Of a DNA stretch of 64,000 nucleotides, positions 9,231 to 18,492 are shown piece by piece. The stretch is from Burkholderia cenocepacia. Its GTDB lineage: Bacteria > Pseudomonadota > Gammaproteobacteria > Burkholderiales > Burkholderiaceae. Under the pieces are notes generated by a model that was not told the DNA's origin, did not search any database, and worked only from the letters and a program-made list of their open reading frames with translations. Each line of letters starts with the position of its first letter. The stretch's first letter is position 1. The stretch spans positions 599,925-663,924 of the forward strand of contig NZ_UAQZ01000007.1 of NCBI RefSeq assembly GCF_900446215.1, given 5' to 3'. The position numbers and the translations under genes were made by a program.

Positions 9231-9282
9231 CGGCGACCGTCCGCGAGGAAGCGGCGCCGGCCCGGCGCCGCGCCGCACCCTA

Positions 9283-9309
9283 AACATGCCGGCCCGCGAG
9301 GCCGGCATG
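9283..9309. terminator. Hairpin terminator between NRAMP and LuxR genes
   Basis: Perfect 10-bp arms ACATGCCGGC (9283-9292) and GCCGGCATGT (9300-9309) flank a 7-nt loop. It sits between convergent genes and can act in both directions. The following T-tract is weak. Confidence 0.65.
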
Positions 9310-9360
9310 TGCGTTTACGCGATCGGCGAAACGAAACTGCGCCGCGCCGTCGCCCGCGCG

Positions 9361-10269
9361 TCAGATCAGCTCGAGCTTCGACGTCAGGTACGTGAGCTGG
9401 ATCCGGTTCGCGACGCCGAAGCGCTTGCGCAGCTTGCGCAGGTGATAGTCGACGTTGTGCGCGCTGGTGTCGAGGCGCCGGCCGATCTCCTTGTCGGACG
9501 CGCCTTCGGCGATGCCGAGCAACAGCTCCTGCTCGAACGGCGTGAGCCCGTTGACCGCGCGCTCGCGCGACGTCGAGATCAGTTGCGGCGACGCGAACTT
9601 GTGTACCGACAGCCCGATCGACAGCGCCTGCTCGATCGTCGCCGGCGTGATCCATTCGCGCGTGCGGCGCGGCGCGGTGAAGCTCATGAACGCGTGCAGC
9701 CGCGTGCCGGGCACGGCCATCGAATACATGATGCCGCTGCACATCCCGTCGTCCTGCATCGTCTGCAGGAAGCCGTCGAGCGCGGCCGGGCTCACGCACG
9801 AGTCGTCGTCGCGCTCGCGGTGTTCGCGGCGCAATTGCTGCAGGTCCCACACGATCGGCATGTTGCACACGCGCGCGCCGAGCGTGCGCGGATCGACGTC
9901 GTGATGGTTGTGGCGCACGTAGTCGCCGCGATAGGTGGCCGGCGTGAATGCTTCGTGCAGGTAGAGACTTTCGACGCGCTCGCGCGCGAATTCGAGGGCG
10001 AAGTACGCGAACGTCGAGAAGCCTGTCAGATGCAGCAGGCTCGTGACGATCCGGTTGCGCTCGGCCGTGCTCTGTGCGTGCGCGAGCGTATCGGCGACGC
10101 CGAGCTTCGGCGCGTGCGGCTGCGCGACGTCGCCGCGTTTCACGTCGTCGCACCAGACGACCTGCACGGTGCGCTCGCGCAGCGTGTCCGCGCAGGCGTT
10201 CAATCCGCGCGACGAGCGGGACAAGGTGGTTGGGGCGACCGCTTCTTCATGCAATGCAATATCGGACAT
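9361..10269 (-). CDS. LuxR-type quorum-sensing regulator (solo), first of a divergent pair
   Basis: A 302-residue protein from ATG 10269, preceded on its strand by a GAGGG ribosome binding site. Longer in-frame starts up to 10491 run into low-complexity sequence and are rejected. The N-terminal autoinducer-binding domain keeps the Asp-Pro pair (D-V-D-P-R), the Trp (I-V-W-D-L) and the Gly (C-S-G-I-M-Y) that line the acyl-homoserine-lactone pocket. The C-terminus is a LuxR helix-turn-helix: L-T-P-F-E-Q-E-L-L-L-G-I-A-E-G-A-S-D-K-E-I. No luxI synthase is present in the window, so this is a solo. It lies divergent to a second LuxR gene at 10553, beside the type III secretion operon. Confidence 0.9.
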   Translation of the reverse strand: MSDIALHEEAVAPTTLSRSSRGLNACADTLRERTVQVVWCDDVKRGDVAQPHAPKLGVADTLAHAQSTAERNRIVTSLLHLTGFSTFAYFALEFARERVESLYLHEAFTPATYRGDYVRHNHHDVDPRTLGARVCNMPIVWDLQQLRREHRERDDDSCVSPAALDGFLQTMQDDGMCSGIMYSMAVPGTRLHAFMSFTAPRRTREWITPATIEQALSIGLSVHKFASPQLISTSRERAVNGLTPFEQELLLGIAEGASDKEIGRRLDTSAHNVDYHLRKLRKRFGVANRIQLTYLTSKLELI

Positions 10270-10552
10270 GAGCCATCCCTCGGAATCGACGCGCATCGCC
10301 TGGCGGCGGCCGTATCGTGTACGGCATTCGCGGCGGTGCGACCGAGCATCGTTGTGATATGCGCCGATCGTCATCCCTGACGAAACGCGGGGGCATTGTA
10401 CAAAAATGCCGGTGTGTGGGTAATATGCCGTAATACTAATTGCGGCGAAAGGTTCATGTTCGTGCGCATATAACGACGACCAGAAAATCATAAAGAAAAG
10501 ACCAGATCGTGACGGGGCGCAGTTTCACATATTGGGAAAGGGCGGGCTCCTC

Positions 10553-11386
10553 ATGACATATGCTGACGGCGCACCACGCGTCGAGTGGTTCTCACAAGCC
10601 GATATAGCGGCCGCCGCCGCTTATTCGAACGAATATCACGCAATCGAGCGTGACGTTTTTACCGGTATTCAAATCACGTCCGGTAAAACCGACCTTGCGT
10701 CATTCGATTTCGCGCAATGCCATGCGCGATTGCGGCAAATCGGATTCAGTACGCTCGGTTACGGCGCGTACGAAATGATCGGGCGGCGCATTCTGCGCGC
10801 GCATCTGCTGCGCGACCTCGCGCCGGCGACGTTCATGCAGCCGTTCATCGAAGGGATGCTGTACGAAAGCGACCCGCGCTTCGCGCAGGTGCGGCAAAGC
10901 GGCTTCCCGGTCGCGTGGCGGCTCGACGAGATCGAGGCGGCCGCGCACGGCAGCGGCGACCGCAAGGTGCTGGCGCTCGCCGGCCACTTGCGTGCGCACG
11001 CAATGAACAGCGGCGTGATCTTCAGCCTGTCGGCGCCGCGGCTCGACCTGCGCGTCGCGGTAAACGTGACGTCGGAAACGCACGGCACCGAATGGATCGA
11101 CGATCGGGTGATCGGCGGCGCGCTGTCGGTCAGTCTGGCCGTGCATCGCGTCGCGCTGCCGTTCCTCGAGGCGCGGGTCGCGCGCATGCGCGGCTTCGCG
11201 CTCGGCGACGAGCAGCAGCAGGTGCTCGACCGGCTCGTGCACGGGCTGTCCGACCAGGAGATCGCGAGCGCGCTGCGCACGTCGCTGCACAAGGTCGGGC
11301 ACCACATCCGCTCGCTCGAAAAACTCTTCAACGTACAGAACCGCGCGCAGCTCGCGTACCTCGCCGCGCGCCGGCTGCCGTCCTGA
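10553..11386 (+). CDS. LuxR-type quorum-sensing regulator (solo), second of the pair
   Basis: A 277-residue protein from ATG 10553 (M-T-Y-A-D-G); a TTG 21 bp upstream in frame is less likely. The autoinducer-binding domain keeps Asp-Pro (Y-E-S-D-P-R), Trp (V-A-W-R-L-D-E) and Gly (N-S-G-V-I-F-S-L). The C-terminal helix-turn-helix reads L-V-H-G-L-S-D-Q-E-I-A-S-A-L. It is clearly diverged from its neighbour at 9361, so this is not a recent duplication. It ends 250 bp before sctV on the same strand and is a good candidate regulator of the secretion operon. The ligand is unknown. Confidence 0.9.
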   Translation: MTYADGAPRVEWFSQADIAAAAAYSNEYHAIERDVFTGIQITSGKTDLASFDFAQCHARLRQIGFSTLGYGAYEMIGRRILRAHLLRDLAPATFMQPFIEGMLYESDPRFAQVRQSGFPVAWRLDEIEAAAHGSGDRKVLALAGHLRAHAMNSGVIFSLSAPRLDLRVAVNVTSETHGTEWIDDRVIGGALSVSLAVHRVALPFLEARVARMRGFALGDEQQQVLDRLVHGLSDQEIASALRTSLHKVGHHIRSLEKLFNVQNRAQLAYLAARRLPS

Positions 11387-11636
11387 CCCGACCCCTGCCG
11401 CAGGCGCGCGTCGGCGGCCCCGCGCGCGATGGAAGCGGTTCCGGCGGCGCGTGCCCGAGCCGGCCGCCGGGTTTCGTAGTCCGATTCGATCGTCTGAGGA
11501 AAACGCGCTTTCACGCTACGAGGCGCGCTTCTTTTTCGGCCGTTTCCCGTCGCTACACTCGTCCCATTCAACGGTCCGCGCAGCACGGGGAAGGGTTGCC
11601 CGTGCCAGCCGGCGATAACGACAGGACGACGGCACG

Positions 11637-13844
11637 ATGGCTGAACCGAAGGCGCTCCCCCGCGACTGGCAGCGGTTGTTTTCCGCCGGCCGCGGCGTGT
11701 CCGGACGGCGCCTCGGGGGCGCGTCGCCGCGCGCCGACCTGTTTCTCGCGACCTTCATCGTCGCGGTCGTCGCGCTGTTCATCCTGCCGCTGCCGCAGGC
11801 CGCGCTCGACGGGATGATCTCGCTGAATCTGGCGGCGAGCGTCGTGCTGCTGACGGTGTCGACCTACGTGCCGTCGGCGGTCAGCTTCTCGTCGTTTCCG
11901 GCGCTGCTGCTGTTTACGACGCTGTTCCGGCTCGCGCTGAACATCGCGTCGTGCAAGCTGATCCTGCTGCATGCGAACGCCGGCCACGTGATCGACGCGT
12001 TCGGGCGGCTGGTGGTCGGCAACAACGTGGTGGTGGGCGGCGTGGTGTTCCTCGTGATCGCGGTCGTGCAGTTCATCGTGATCGCGAAAGGGTCGGAGCG
12101 GGTGGCCGAAGTCGGCGCGCGCTTCTCGCTCGATGCGATGCCCGGCAAGCAGATGAGCATCGACGCGGACTTGCGCGCGGGCATCATCAGCGCCGACGAA
12201 GCGCGCGAGCGCCGCGAGAAACTCGAGCAGGAATCACAGATGCACGGCGCGATGGACGGCGCGATGAAGTTCGTGAAGGGCGACGCGATCGCGGGCCTCG
12301 TGATCGCGTTCATCAACATCGTCGCGGGGATCGCGGTCGGCACGCTGATGCACGGGATGGACATCGGCGAAGCGCTGCAGCGTTACGCGATCCTGACGGT
12401 CGGCGACGGGATGGCGTCGCAGATTCCGTCGCTGCTCGTGTCGATCGCGGCCGGCATCGTGACGACGCGCGTCGCGACGCGCGATGCGCGGCAGCGCCAG
12501 CTCGGCGAACAGCTCGGCGAGCAACTGGGTGCGCATCCGCGCGCGTTGCTGATCGCGGCGTTCGTGCTGAGCGGTTTTCTCGTCGTGCCCGGTTTCCCGA
12601 AATGGTCGTTCGCGCTGATCGCGCTCGGCCTCGGCGCCTTCGCGTTCTCGCAACTGAAGCGCAAGACGTCCGCGCCGAGCTTCAACCTGATTCATGTCGC
12701 GGGGCGCGTGGGCGCGGCCGACGACGGCCAGCCCGCGAAGGTGTCGCACGCGGCGGGCGTCACGTCGCTGATCGCGGTGTCGCTGTCCGACGACCTGCGC
12801 ACGAACCTGAACCTCGCGCAATTGCAGGCGGCGCTGTCGAGCGCGAAGGCGCGCGTCGACGCGGACATCGGCACGGTGTTCCCGCGTATCACGCTGAACG
12901 ACGACGAAGGCGCGCCGGCCGGCACGTACCGGATCTACCTGCAGGACGTGCTCGTCGCGCACGGCGCGCTGAAGCCGGGCTGGCTGCTGTGGGACGGCGT
13001 CGCGCCGCTGCCCGAGCGCGCGGAGCGCCAGCCGGCCGAAGCGTTCGGCCCGTTCGCGACCGCGCTGTGGATCAAGCCCGACGGCGCGGCGCCGGACGGC
13101 AAGTGGCTGTCGAGCGAGAGCGCGTTGGCCGCGCACGTCGAGCAGATCGTGCGCCAGCACGCGGACGAGCTGCTCGGCATCCAGGAGACGCAGGCGCTCG
13201 TGCATCTGGTGCGCCGCGATCATCCGGAGCTCGTCGGCGAACTGACGCGGCTCGTGCCGCTGCAGCGCGTGACCGAAGTGTTGCGCCGGCTGCTGGCCGA
13301 ACAGGTGCCGATCCGGAACCTGCGCGTGATCTTCGAGAGCCTGATCACGTGGGCGCCGAACGAGCCCGACGACGTGATCGCGCTGGTCGAGCTCGTGCGC
13401 GTCGACCTGCGCCGGATGATCACCGATCGTCACGCGGGCACGGCGCGCCAGCTGCGGGTCGTGCTGTTCGAGCAGAACCTGCAGGAGCGGATCGAGAGCG
13501 CGGTGATGCGCACCAAGCAGGGCAATTTCCTCGCGCTGTCGAGCGCGGTCAAGCAGGACATCGGCGAACAGGTGCGCGCGATCGTGCAGGCCGCGCAGGC
13601 GGCCGGCCCCGGCGGCCACGGCAACGCGCAGGGTGGCGCGCGGCTCGCGGTGATGGTCGCGCTCGGCGCGCGCCGCTACGTGAAGACGATCCTGCAGCCG
13701 GTGCTGCCCGAACTCGCGGTGCTGTCGTACCAGGAAGTCGAGGAGGACGTGCAGTTGCATACGGTCGGCTGGGTGAAGAACCCGCCGGACGACGGCACGG
13801 TTGGCGCGGGCGCCGACGTGCGCGCGCCGGGGGCCGTGCAATGA
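11637..13844 (+). CDS. sctV: Type III secretion export gate protein SctV
   Basis: A 735-residue member of the FHIPEP family (FlhA/YscV/HrcV), called BcscV in Burkholderia cenocepacia. The N-terminal half has about eight membrane helices and the family signature around F-T-T-L-F-R-L-A-L-N-I-A. Next is a conserved cytoplasmic loop with G-A-R-F-S-L-D-A-M-P-G-K-Q-M-S-I-D-A-D. The C-terminal domain forms the cytoplasmic nonamer ring that receives substrates from the ATPase. It is the first gene of the plus-strand operon. Its stop overlaps the sctS start (ATGA). A weak promoter could lie near 11530-11560, where TACACT is the only -10-like hexamer. Confidence 0.97.
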   Translation: MAEPKALPRDWQRLFSAGRGVSGRRLGGASPRADLFLATFIVAVVALFILPLPQAALDGMISLNLAASVVLLTVSTYVPSAVSFSSFPALLLFTTLFRLALNIASCKLILLHANAGHVIDAFGRLVVGNNVVVGGVVFLVIAVVQFIVIAKGSERVAEVGARFSLDAMPGKQMSIDADLRAGIISADEARERREKLEQESQMHGAMDGAMKFVKGDAIAGLVIAFINIVAGIAVGTLMHGMDIGEALQRYAILTVGDGMASQIPSLLVSIAAGIVTTRVATRDARQRQLGEQLGEQLGAHPRALLIAAFVLSGFLVVPGFPKWSFALIALGLGAFAFSQLKRKTSAPSFNLIHVAGRVGAADDGQPAKVSHAAGVTSLIAVSLSDDLRTNLNLAQLQAALSSAKARVDADIGTVFPRITLNDDEGAPAGTYRIYLQDVLVAHGALKPGWLLWDGVAPLPERAERQPAEAFGPFATALWIKPDGAAPDGKWLSSESALAAHVEQIVRQHADELLGIQETQALVHLVRRDHPELVGELTRLVPLQRVTEVLRRLLAEQVPIRNLRVIFESLITWAPNEPDDVIALVELVRVDLRRMITDRHAGTARQLRVVLFEQNLQERIESAVMRTKQGNFLALSSAVKQDIGEQVRAIVQAAQAAGPGGHGNAQGGARLAVMVALGARRYVKTILQPVLPELAVLSYQEVEEDVQLHTVGWVKNPPDDGTVGAGADVRAPGAVQ

Positions 13845-14119
13845 CGAGCTCGACGATCCTCGACCTGACGCGCCAGGCGCTGATGCTCGTGCTGCTGCTG
13901 TCGCTGCCGATCGTGCTGATCGCGACCGTCACGGGCCTCGTCGTCGCGATCCTGCAGGCCGTCACGCAGGTGCAGGACGCCAATATCGGCATCGCGGTGC
14001 GGCTGATCGCCGTGATGGTCGCGCTCGTGCTGCTGTCGGGCTGGCTCGGCGGCGAAGTGCTGCGCTTCGCGCAGCAGGCGCTGGAACGCATGTTCGTTTC
14101 TTCCACAGGAGTCCTTTGA
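13841..14119 (+). CDS. sctS: Type III secretion export apparatus protein SctS
   Basis: A 92-residue FliQ/YscS-family protein with two membrane helices, M-L-V-L-L-L-S-L-P-I-V-L-I and I-G-I-A-V-R-L-I-A-V-M-V-A-L-V-L-L. These flank the typical Q-A-V-T-Q-V-Q-D turn. It packs with SctR and SctT into the helical export gate. It is translationally coupled to sctV by a 4-bp overlap and to sctC by a 1-bp overlap. SctR, its usual neighbour, is encoded far away on the other arm at 39146-39820. Confidence 0.96.
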   Translation: MTSSTILDLTRQALMLVLLLSLPIVLIATVTGLVVAILQAVTQVQDANIGIAVRLIAVMVALVLLSGWLGGEVLRFAQQALERMFVSSTGVL

Positions 14120-16164
14120 TGCGTCGACGCGTCGCCTCGATCCGGTTTCAACCGCGCAGCCTGCAACGGGCCGCGCTTGCCGTGTGCGCGACCGCGCTGC
14201 TCACGGCGTCGCTGTGCATGGCGCCCGCGCAGCATGCGCGCGCCGCGGACCTGCGCTGGCGCAACAAGCCGTTCACGATCGTCGCGAACGGCAAGAAGAT
14301 CGGCGACTTCATCCGCGAGCTCGCGTCGTCGCAGGGCGTGACGGCGGTGGTCGACCCGAAGGTCGACGGCGTGATCAGCGGCCGCTTCTCCGGCACGCCG
14401 CAGCAGACGCTCGACACGATCTGCTCGACCTACGGGCTCACGTGGTACTACGACGGCTCGTTCCTGTACGTCGATCCGGCCGACCAGTCGCAGACGCAGA
14501 TGATCCCGATCCCGCCGAATGCGTCCGGCGAAATCGGCCGCGCGCTGCAGGCGATGCAGATTCCGGACAAGCGCTACACGCTGGTGATCAACGATCGTGC
14601 GAACAGCGTTTACGTGGCCGGCCCGCGCCGCTATGTCGAGCTCGTGCGGCAGGCGGTCGGCTCGGTTGGCGATCCGTCGGCGAACGGCGCGCATGCGGAC
14701 ATCCGCGCGTTCCGGCTGAAATACGGCTGGGCGTCCGACTTCACGATCAACCGCTCGGGCAAGGAAGTGACGGTGCCGGGCGTCGCGACGATCCTGCGCC
14801 GGCTGTTCGGCAAGGGCGGCGGCACGACCGCGGCGCCGTCCAGCACGCCGCTCGGGCAGGCCGCGCGCCAGGTGAAGCTCGGCTCCGGGCTGACGATCGC
14901 GGTGCCGCGGCTCGACTTTCCCGACATTTCCGGCGGCCCGCGGCAGGGCGGTTATGGCGGGGCGGACGGCAGCATGGGCGGCGGCTTCTCGCCGTTCTCG
15001 AACAACGGCGGCGGCGACACGCTGCCGCAGATCGTCGCCGACCCGGCGATCAACGCGGTGATCGTGCGCGACCTGCCGGAGAACATGTACCGCTACCAGT
15101 CGCTGATCGGCCAGCTCGACGAGCGGCCGCGCATCGTCGAGATCAACGTGACGATCATCGACATCAACGAGGATTCGCTCGACAGCCTCGGGATCGACTG
15201 GCGCCTGCACACGACGCACGGCGACGTGCAGATCGGCAACGGCCAGAACGCGCTGAACGGCAACACGCAGTACAACGGCGCCGGCAATCCGCCGCTGACG
15301 TTCGGCATCGGCACGTCGGAAACCGGGCAGACGGGCGCCTTCATGCCGACCGGCATCGCGCTGACCGCGTCGATCGGCGGGTCGCTGCGCAACTACCTGC
15401 TCACGCGCGTGAACGCGCTCGCGCAGAAAGGCCAGGCGCAACTGCGATCGAAGCCGAAGGTGCTCGCGCTCGACAACACCGAGGCGATCCTCGAGAACCT
15501 CACGCAGTTCTACGTGCAGGTGCCGGGCTATCAGGATTCGTCGCTGTACAGCGTGACGACCGGCACCAGCATCAAGGTGACGCCGATGATCGTCGACGAG
15601 GCGATCCGCAACGCGGCGGCCGTGTCGGGCAACCCGCAGAGCGTGATGATGTCGATCGACATCCAGGACGGCAACATCGTGCCGGGGCAGGCGGTGTCGA
15701 ATGTGCCGGTGATCCAGCAGCGCAACATCGTCACCAAGACGATGATCGACGAAGGCAAGAGCCTCCTGATCGCCGGTTTCAACGACGACGAGGTGCGGCT
15801 GAACAAGAGCGGCGTGCCCTGGCTGTCCGACATCCCGCTGATCGGCAACCTGTTCAAGTACACCGACAAGTCGGGCAACCACATGGAGCGGTTCTACCTG
15901 CTGACGCCGCGGGTCGTGACGAGCGCGTCGATGTATGCGCCGGACGGCTCGCCGGTGAATCCGGGCGTCGACGGTCCGGCGAACCAGGAAGGGATGTCGA
16001 TGTATCGCCCGCCGGACAACGACGTCACGGTGCCGCTGACGCCGAAGCCGCTGCCCGGCACGAAATTCGGTCCGCCCGCGTTGCCGCCGCCGAAGGATAC
16101 GGCGGCGTCGCAGCCCGCGGCGACGACCGCAGGAGTGGTCACGCATGTCGACGAGCATCATTGA
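14119..16164 (+). CDS. sctC: Type III secretion outer-membrane secretin SctC
   Basis: A 681-residue secretin (YscC/HrcC). After a basic start there is a signal peptide ending near A-R-A|A-D. Ring-forming N domains follow, including F-T-I-V-A-N-G-K-K-I-G-D-F-I-R-E-L and R-Y-T-L-V-I-N-D-R-A-N-S-V-Y-V. A Gly/Ser-rich insertion occupies about residues 270-300. The C-terminal secretin domain has the L-R-S-K-P-K-V-L-A-L-D-N region and V-P-W-L-S-D-I-P-L-I-G-N-L-F, the family signature. A proline-rich tail follows, where a pilotin might bind. The last 20 bp overlap sctD. No pilotin gene is recognised nearby. Confidence 0.96.
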   Translation: MRRRVASIRFQPRSLQRAALAVCATALLTASLCMAPAQHARAADLRWRNKPFTIVANGKKIGDFIRELASSQGVTAVVDPKVDGVISGRFSGTPQQTLDTICSTYGLTWYYDGSFLYVDPADQSQTQMIPIPPNASGEIGRALQAMQIPDKRYTLVINDRANSVYVAGPRRYVELVRQAVGSVGDPSANGAHADIRAFRLKYGWASDFTINRSGKEVTVPGVATILRRLFGKGGGTTAAPSSTPLGQAARQVKLGSGLTIAVPRLDFPDISGGPRQGGYGGADGSMGGGFSPFSNNGGGDTLPQIVADPAINAVIVRDLPENMYRYQSLIGQLDERPRIVEINVTIIDINEDSLDSLGIDWRLHTTHGDVQIGNGQNALNGNTQYNGAGNPPLTFGIGTSETGQTGAFMPTGIALTASIGGSLRNYLLTRVNALAQKGQAQLRSKPKVLALDNTEAILENLTQFYVQVPGYQDSSLYSVTTGTSIKVTPMIVDEAIRNAAAVSGNPQSVMMSIDIQDGNIVPGQAVSNVPVIQQRNIVTKTMIDEGKSLLIAGFNDDEVRLNKSGVPWLSDIPLIGNLFKYTDKSGNHMERFYLLTPRVVTSASMYAPDGSPVNPGVDGPANQEGMSMYRPPDNDVTVPLTPKPLPGTKFGPPALPPPKDTAASQPAATTAGVVTHVDEHH

Positions 16165-17488
16165 TCCGCACGGCGACGGCGCATTGCCCGGCGGCGCGGC
16201 GGGCGGAGCCGGCTCGGCCGCCGCGCTCGCGTCGCCGTGGAACCTGTGCTTCCTGAGCGGGCCGATGTACGGCCGCACGATGTCGCTCGCGCGCGGCGCG
16301 AACTGGGTCGGCACGGCGGCCGACTGCGAGGTGATCCTGCCCGATCGCGAGATCGGCGCGAAACAGGTGTGCCTGCAGGTCGGCGCGCTCGCGGTGACGG
16401 TGCAGAACCACGGCGGCGACGCCGGCGCGCCGGTGCTGTTCAACGACGAGCCGCTCGGCACCGGCCGCCGCTCGTTGACGCCGAACGACGTCGTGACGGT
16501 CGGCTCGATCCGGCTCGGCATCGCACGGCATGCGCAGGCGAGCGTCGCGGTGCCCGACGAAACCGATGCGCCGGACGCCGCGCGCGAAGCCGCGTGGCTC
16601 GGCTGGCTCACGGGCGGGCTACGGCGGCTGGGCAGCCGGCGGCTCGTGATCGCGCTGGTCGCGCTGTGGGTCGGCGTGCTGCTCGGCGCGCTCGGCTACG
16701 GCTTCGTCGCGTGGTCGGGGCGGCTGCCGTGGCAGCACGAATCGGTGCTCGCGCGCACGCACCGGCTGCAGCAACTGCTGCACGCGTATCCGGAGCTGGC
16801 GGTCGCGCCGCGCGACGACGGCGTGATCGTGTCGGGCTACGTGAGCGACCCGGCCGCGCGCGAGCGCGTCGCGCAGATCGTCGCGGGCGTCGACAACGCG
16901 GCGCTCGGCAACATCTACGTGGTCAGCGATCTCGTGGCGACCGCGCAGACCTATTTCAGCGACACGGCGCTGACGGTCACGTATCTCGGCCGCGGCCGGA
17001 TCGAGCTGACGGGCACGGCCGCGCGCGCGCAGATCGAGCCGCGCATCCGCAACTACATGAAGGACGCGCGCCCGGCGCTCGAGGTGGTCGATCACGTGCG
17101 CGATGCCGATGCGGCCGCGCCGCGCACGGCGACGACGCTCGGCGGCACGGCGGGCATTCCGGAGATCACGACCGTGTTCGCCGGCGACGGCGACCAGCGC
17201 TACATCGAGACGGTCGACGGCAGCCGCTATTTCGAAGGCGCGCGGCTGAAGGAGGGCGCGACCGTCGTGTCGATCGGCCCGGACGAGGTCGTGTTCGAAC
17301 GCAACGGCCAGCGCATCACGATGCCGCTCGGCGGCCCGTCGACGCGTGCGCCCGAGCAGGCGCCGGCGCCGCCCGTGGCGCCGCTCGCGAGCGGTGCGGC
17401 GGCGGGCGTCGCGCAGCCGGTGCCGGGGCCGACGCTGTTGCCGCGCGAGCCGGCGGCCGGTGTATCGACGAAGGAGGCGGCGCACTAG
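16145..17488 (+). CDS. sctD: Type III secretion inner-membrane ring protein SctD
   Basis: A 447-residue protein with YscD/PrgH architecture. A cytoplasmic FHA-like domain spans about residues 30-125 (L-C-F-L-S-G-P-M-Y-G-R-T-M-S-L), followed by one transmembrane helix near residues 165-195. The periplasmic ring-building repeats come next, the first in H-R-L-Q-Q-L-L-H-A-Y-P-E-L. The C-terminal Pro/Ala-rich tail is not seen in all homologues. The start overlaps sctC by 20 bp, so translation is probably coupled. With SctJ it forms the inner-membrane rings, docked to the SctC secretin. Confidence 0.9.
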   Translation: MSTSIIDPHGDGALPGGAAGGAGSAAALASPWNLCFLSGPMYGRTMSLARGANWVGTAADCEVILPDREIGAKQVCLQVGALAVTVQNHGGDAGAPVLFNDEPLGTGRRSLTPNDVVTVGSIRLGIARHAQASVAVPDETDAPDAAREAAWLGWLTGGLRRLGSRRLVIALVALWVGVLLGALGYGFVAWSGRLPWQHESVLARTHRLQQLLHAYPELAVAPRDDGVIVSGYVSDPAARERVAQIVAGVDNAALGNIYVVSDLVATAQTYFSDTALTVTYLGRGRIELTGTAARAQIEPRIRNYMKDARPALEVVDHVRDADAAAPRTATTLGGTAGIPEITTVFAGDGDQRYIETVDGSRYFEGARLKEGATVVSIGPDEVVFERNGQRITMPLGGPSTRAPEQAPAPPVAPLASGAAAGVAQPVPGPTLLPREPAAGVSTKEAAH

Positions 17489-17628
17489 CGTCGCGACGAA
17501 TCAGGCGCAGCGCGAATCGCGCTGCGCGCATCACGCGACACGTCGCCGGCAGGCGGCGCGTCACGTCATCGGCGGGGCATGGGGCCGCCGCCGGCAACGC
17601 AAGTGAACGTCACGTAAAGGAGCGAAAC

Positions 17629-17838
17629 ATGACTGCCCCCACCGGTAGCGCAACCGACACGAAGCAAGTCCAGCAACAGGCGGACGACCTGACCAAGACG
17701 CAGCTCGAACTGACGAAGATCAACTTCCAGGTTCAGCAATCGACTGCGACGTTCGAAACCAGCAACGCAGTGACCGCGCAGGAGGGGACGGCGAACGCCC
17801 AGGTCGCGCAACACCTGAGTTCCGCCGGCCGCGCGTGA
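17629..17838 (+). CDS. sctF: Small helical secretion protein, probable needle subunit SctF
   Basis: A 69-residue, signal-less, Gln/Thr/Ala-rich helical protein behind a strong ribosome binding site (AAAGGAGCGAAAC before ATG 17629). Its size, helical heptad pattern (D-D-L-T-K-T-Q-L-E-L-T-K-I-N-F-Q-V-Q-Q), place between sctD and the inner-rod gene and the strong start all fit a needle subunit needed in high copy. I cannot see the short turn motif of characterised needles, so the assignment is by context. Gaps of 140 bp upstream and 124 bp downstream allow separate expression control. Confidence 0.6.
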   Translation: MTAPTGSATDTKQVQQQADDLTKTQLELTKINFQVQQSTATFETSNAVTAQEGTANAQVAQHLSSAGRA

Positions 17839-17962
17839 TGCCGGTCGCCGGCCGTGCCGCGCGACGCCGGATGCCGGGGCCGCCCGTGACGGGCGCCCGG
17901 TGCGGCGTGGGTGCGTGCCGGCCGGCCCGTTTCCGGCCCTGCCGGTCAAGGAGGACACGATC

Positions 17963-18439
17963 ATGTCGGTAACAGGCGTAGGCGCGGCGCCGCCGGGCGC
18001 AGCCGCGCTCGCGAGTGCCGCACAGCAAACGGGCGCGACGTCCGATCCGGCGCAGGTGCGCCAGTTCGATGCGCTGATGCAGCCGGGCGCGTCGTCGGCC
18101 GCACCCCCGTCTTCGTCCGGTGTCGCGATGTCGCGCGCACCGGCGGATGCGGCGCCGGCCGTGCAGATGACGCCCGCGCAGGCGAACCAGTCGTCGCTCG
18201 TCGAGCGATTGCGCACCTACGGCAACGATCTCGATTCGCGGTACGCGAACATCGACAAGCACCGCAGCGAGATGCTGACGTCGATGGCGGACAGCCGCAG
18301 CGATCCGCTGATGACGATGGTGAAGGCGATGGATTTCCAGTGGACGGCAACCACCACGATTTCGGAATACCAGTTGAGCCTGTCGGTTGCGCAGGCGGCG
18401 AACGGCTTCACGCACACGGTGCTGAAGACGCAGGAGTGA
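17963..18439 (+). CDS. sctI: Type III secretion inner-rod protein SctI
   Basis: A 158-residue protein with AAGGAGGACACGATC before ATG 17963. The N-terminal half is Ala/Pro/Ser-rich with D-P-A-Q-V-R-Q-F-D-A-L-M, a hallmark of YscI/HrpB-type rod proteins. The C-terminal helices, with L-M-T-M-V-K-A-M-D-F-Q and Y-Q-L-S-L-S-V-A-Q-A-A-N-G-F, are the polymerisation segment that connects the export gate with the needle. It sits between the needle candidate and sctJ, the order found in many secretion loci. Confidence 0.85.
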   Translation: MSVTGVGAAPPGAAALASAAQQTGATSDPAQVRQFDALMQPGASSAAPPSSSGVAMSRAPADAAPAVQMTPAQANQSSLVERLRTYGNDLDSRYANIDKHRSEMLTSMADSRSDPLMTMVKAMDFQWTATTTISEYQLSLSVAQAANGFTHTVLKTQE

Positions 18440-18492
18440 CGAAAGCCGGTGCGTGTGCCTGCAACGGCCGCGCGCCCTGAAGCGGACAAACG

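Noticed and set aside
11387..11636. hrp_II or PIP box (TTCG-N16-TTCG) in front of sctV
   Set aside because: TTCG occurrences in this gap do not have a partner at the right distance. The same holds for the gap before sctQ.
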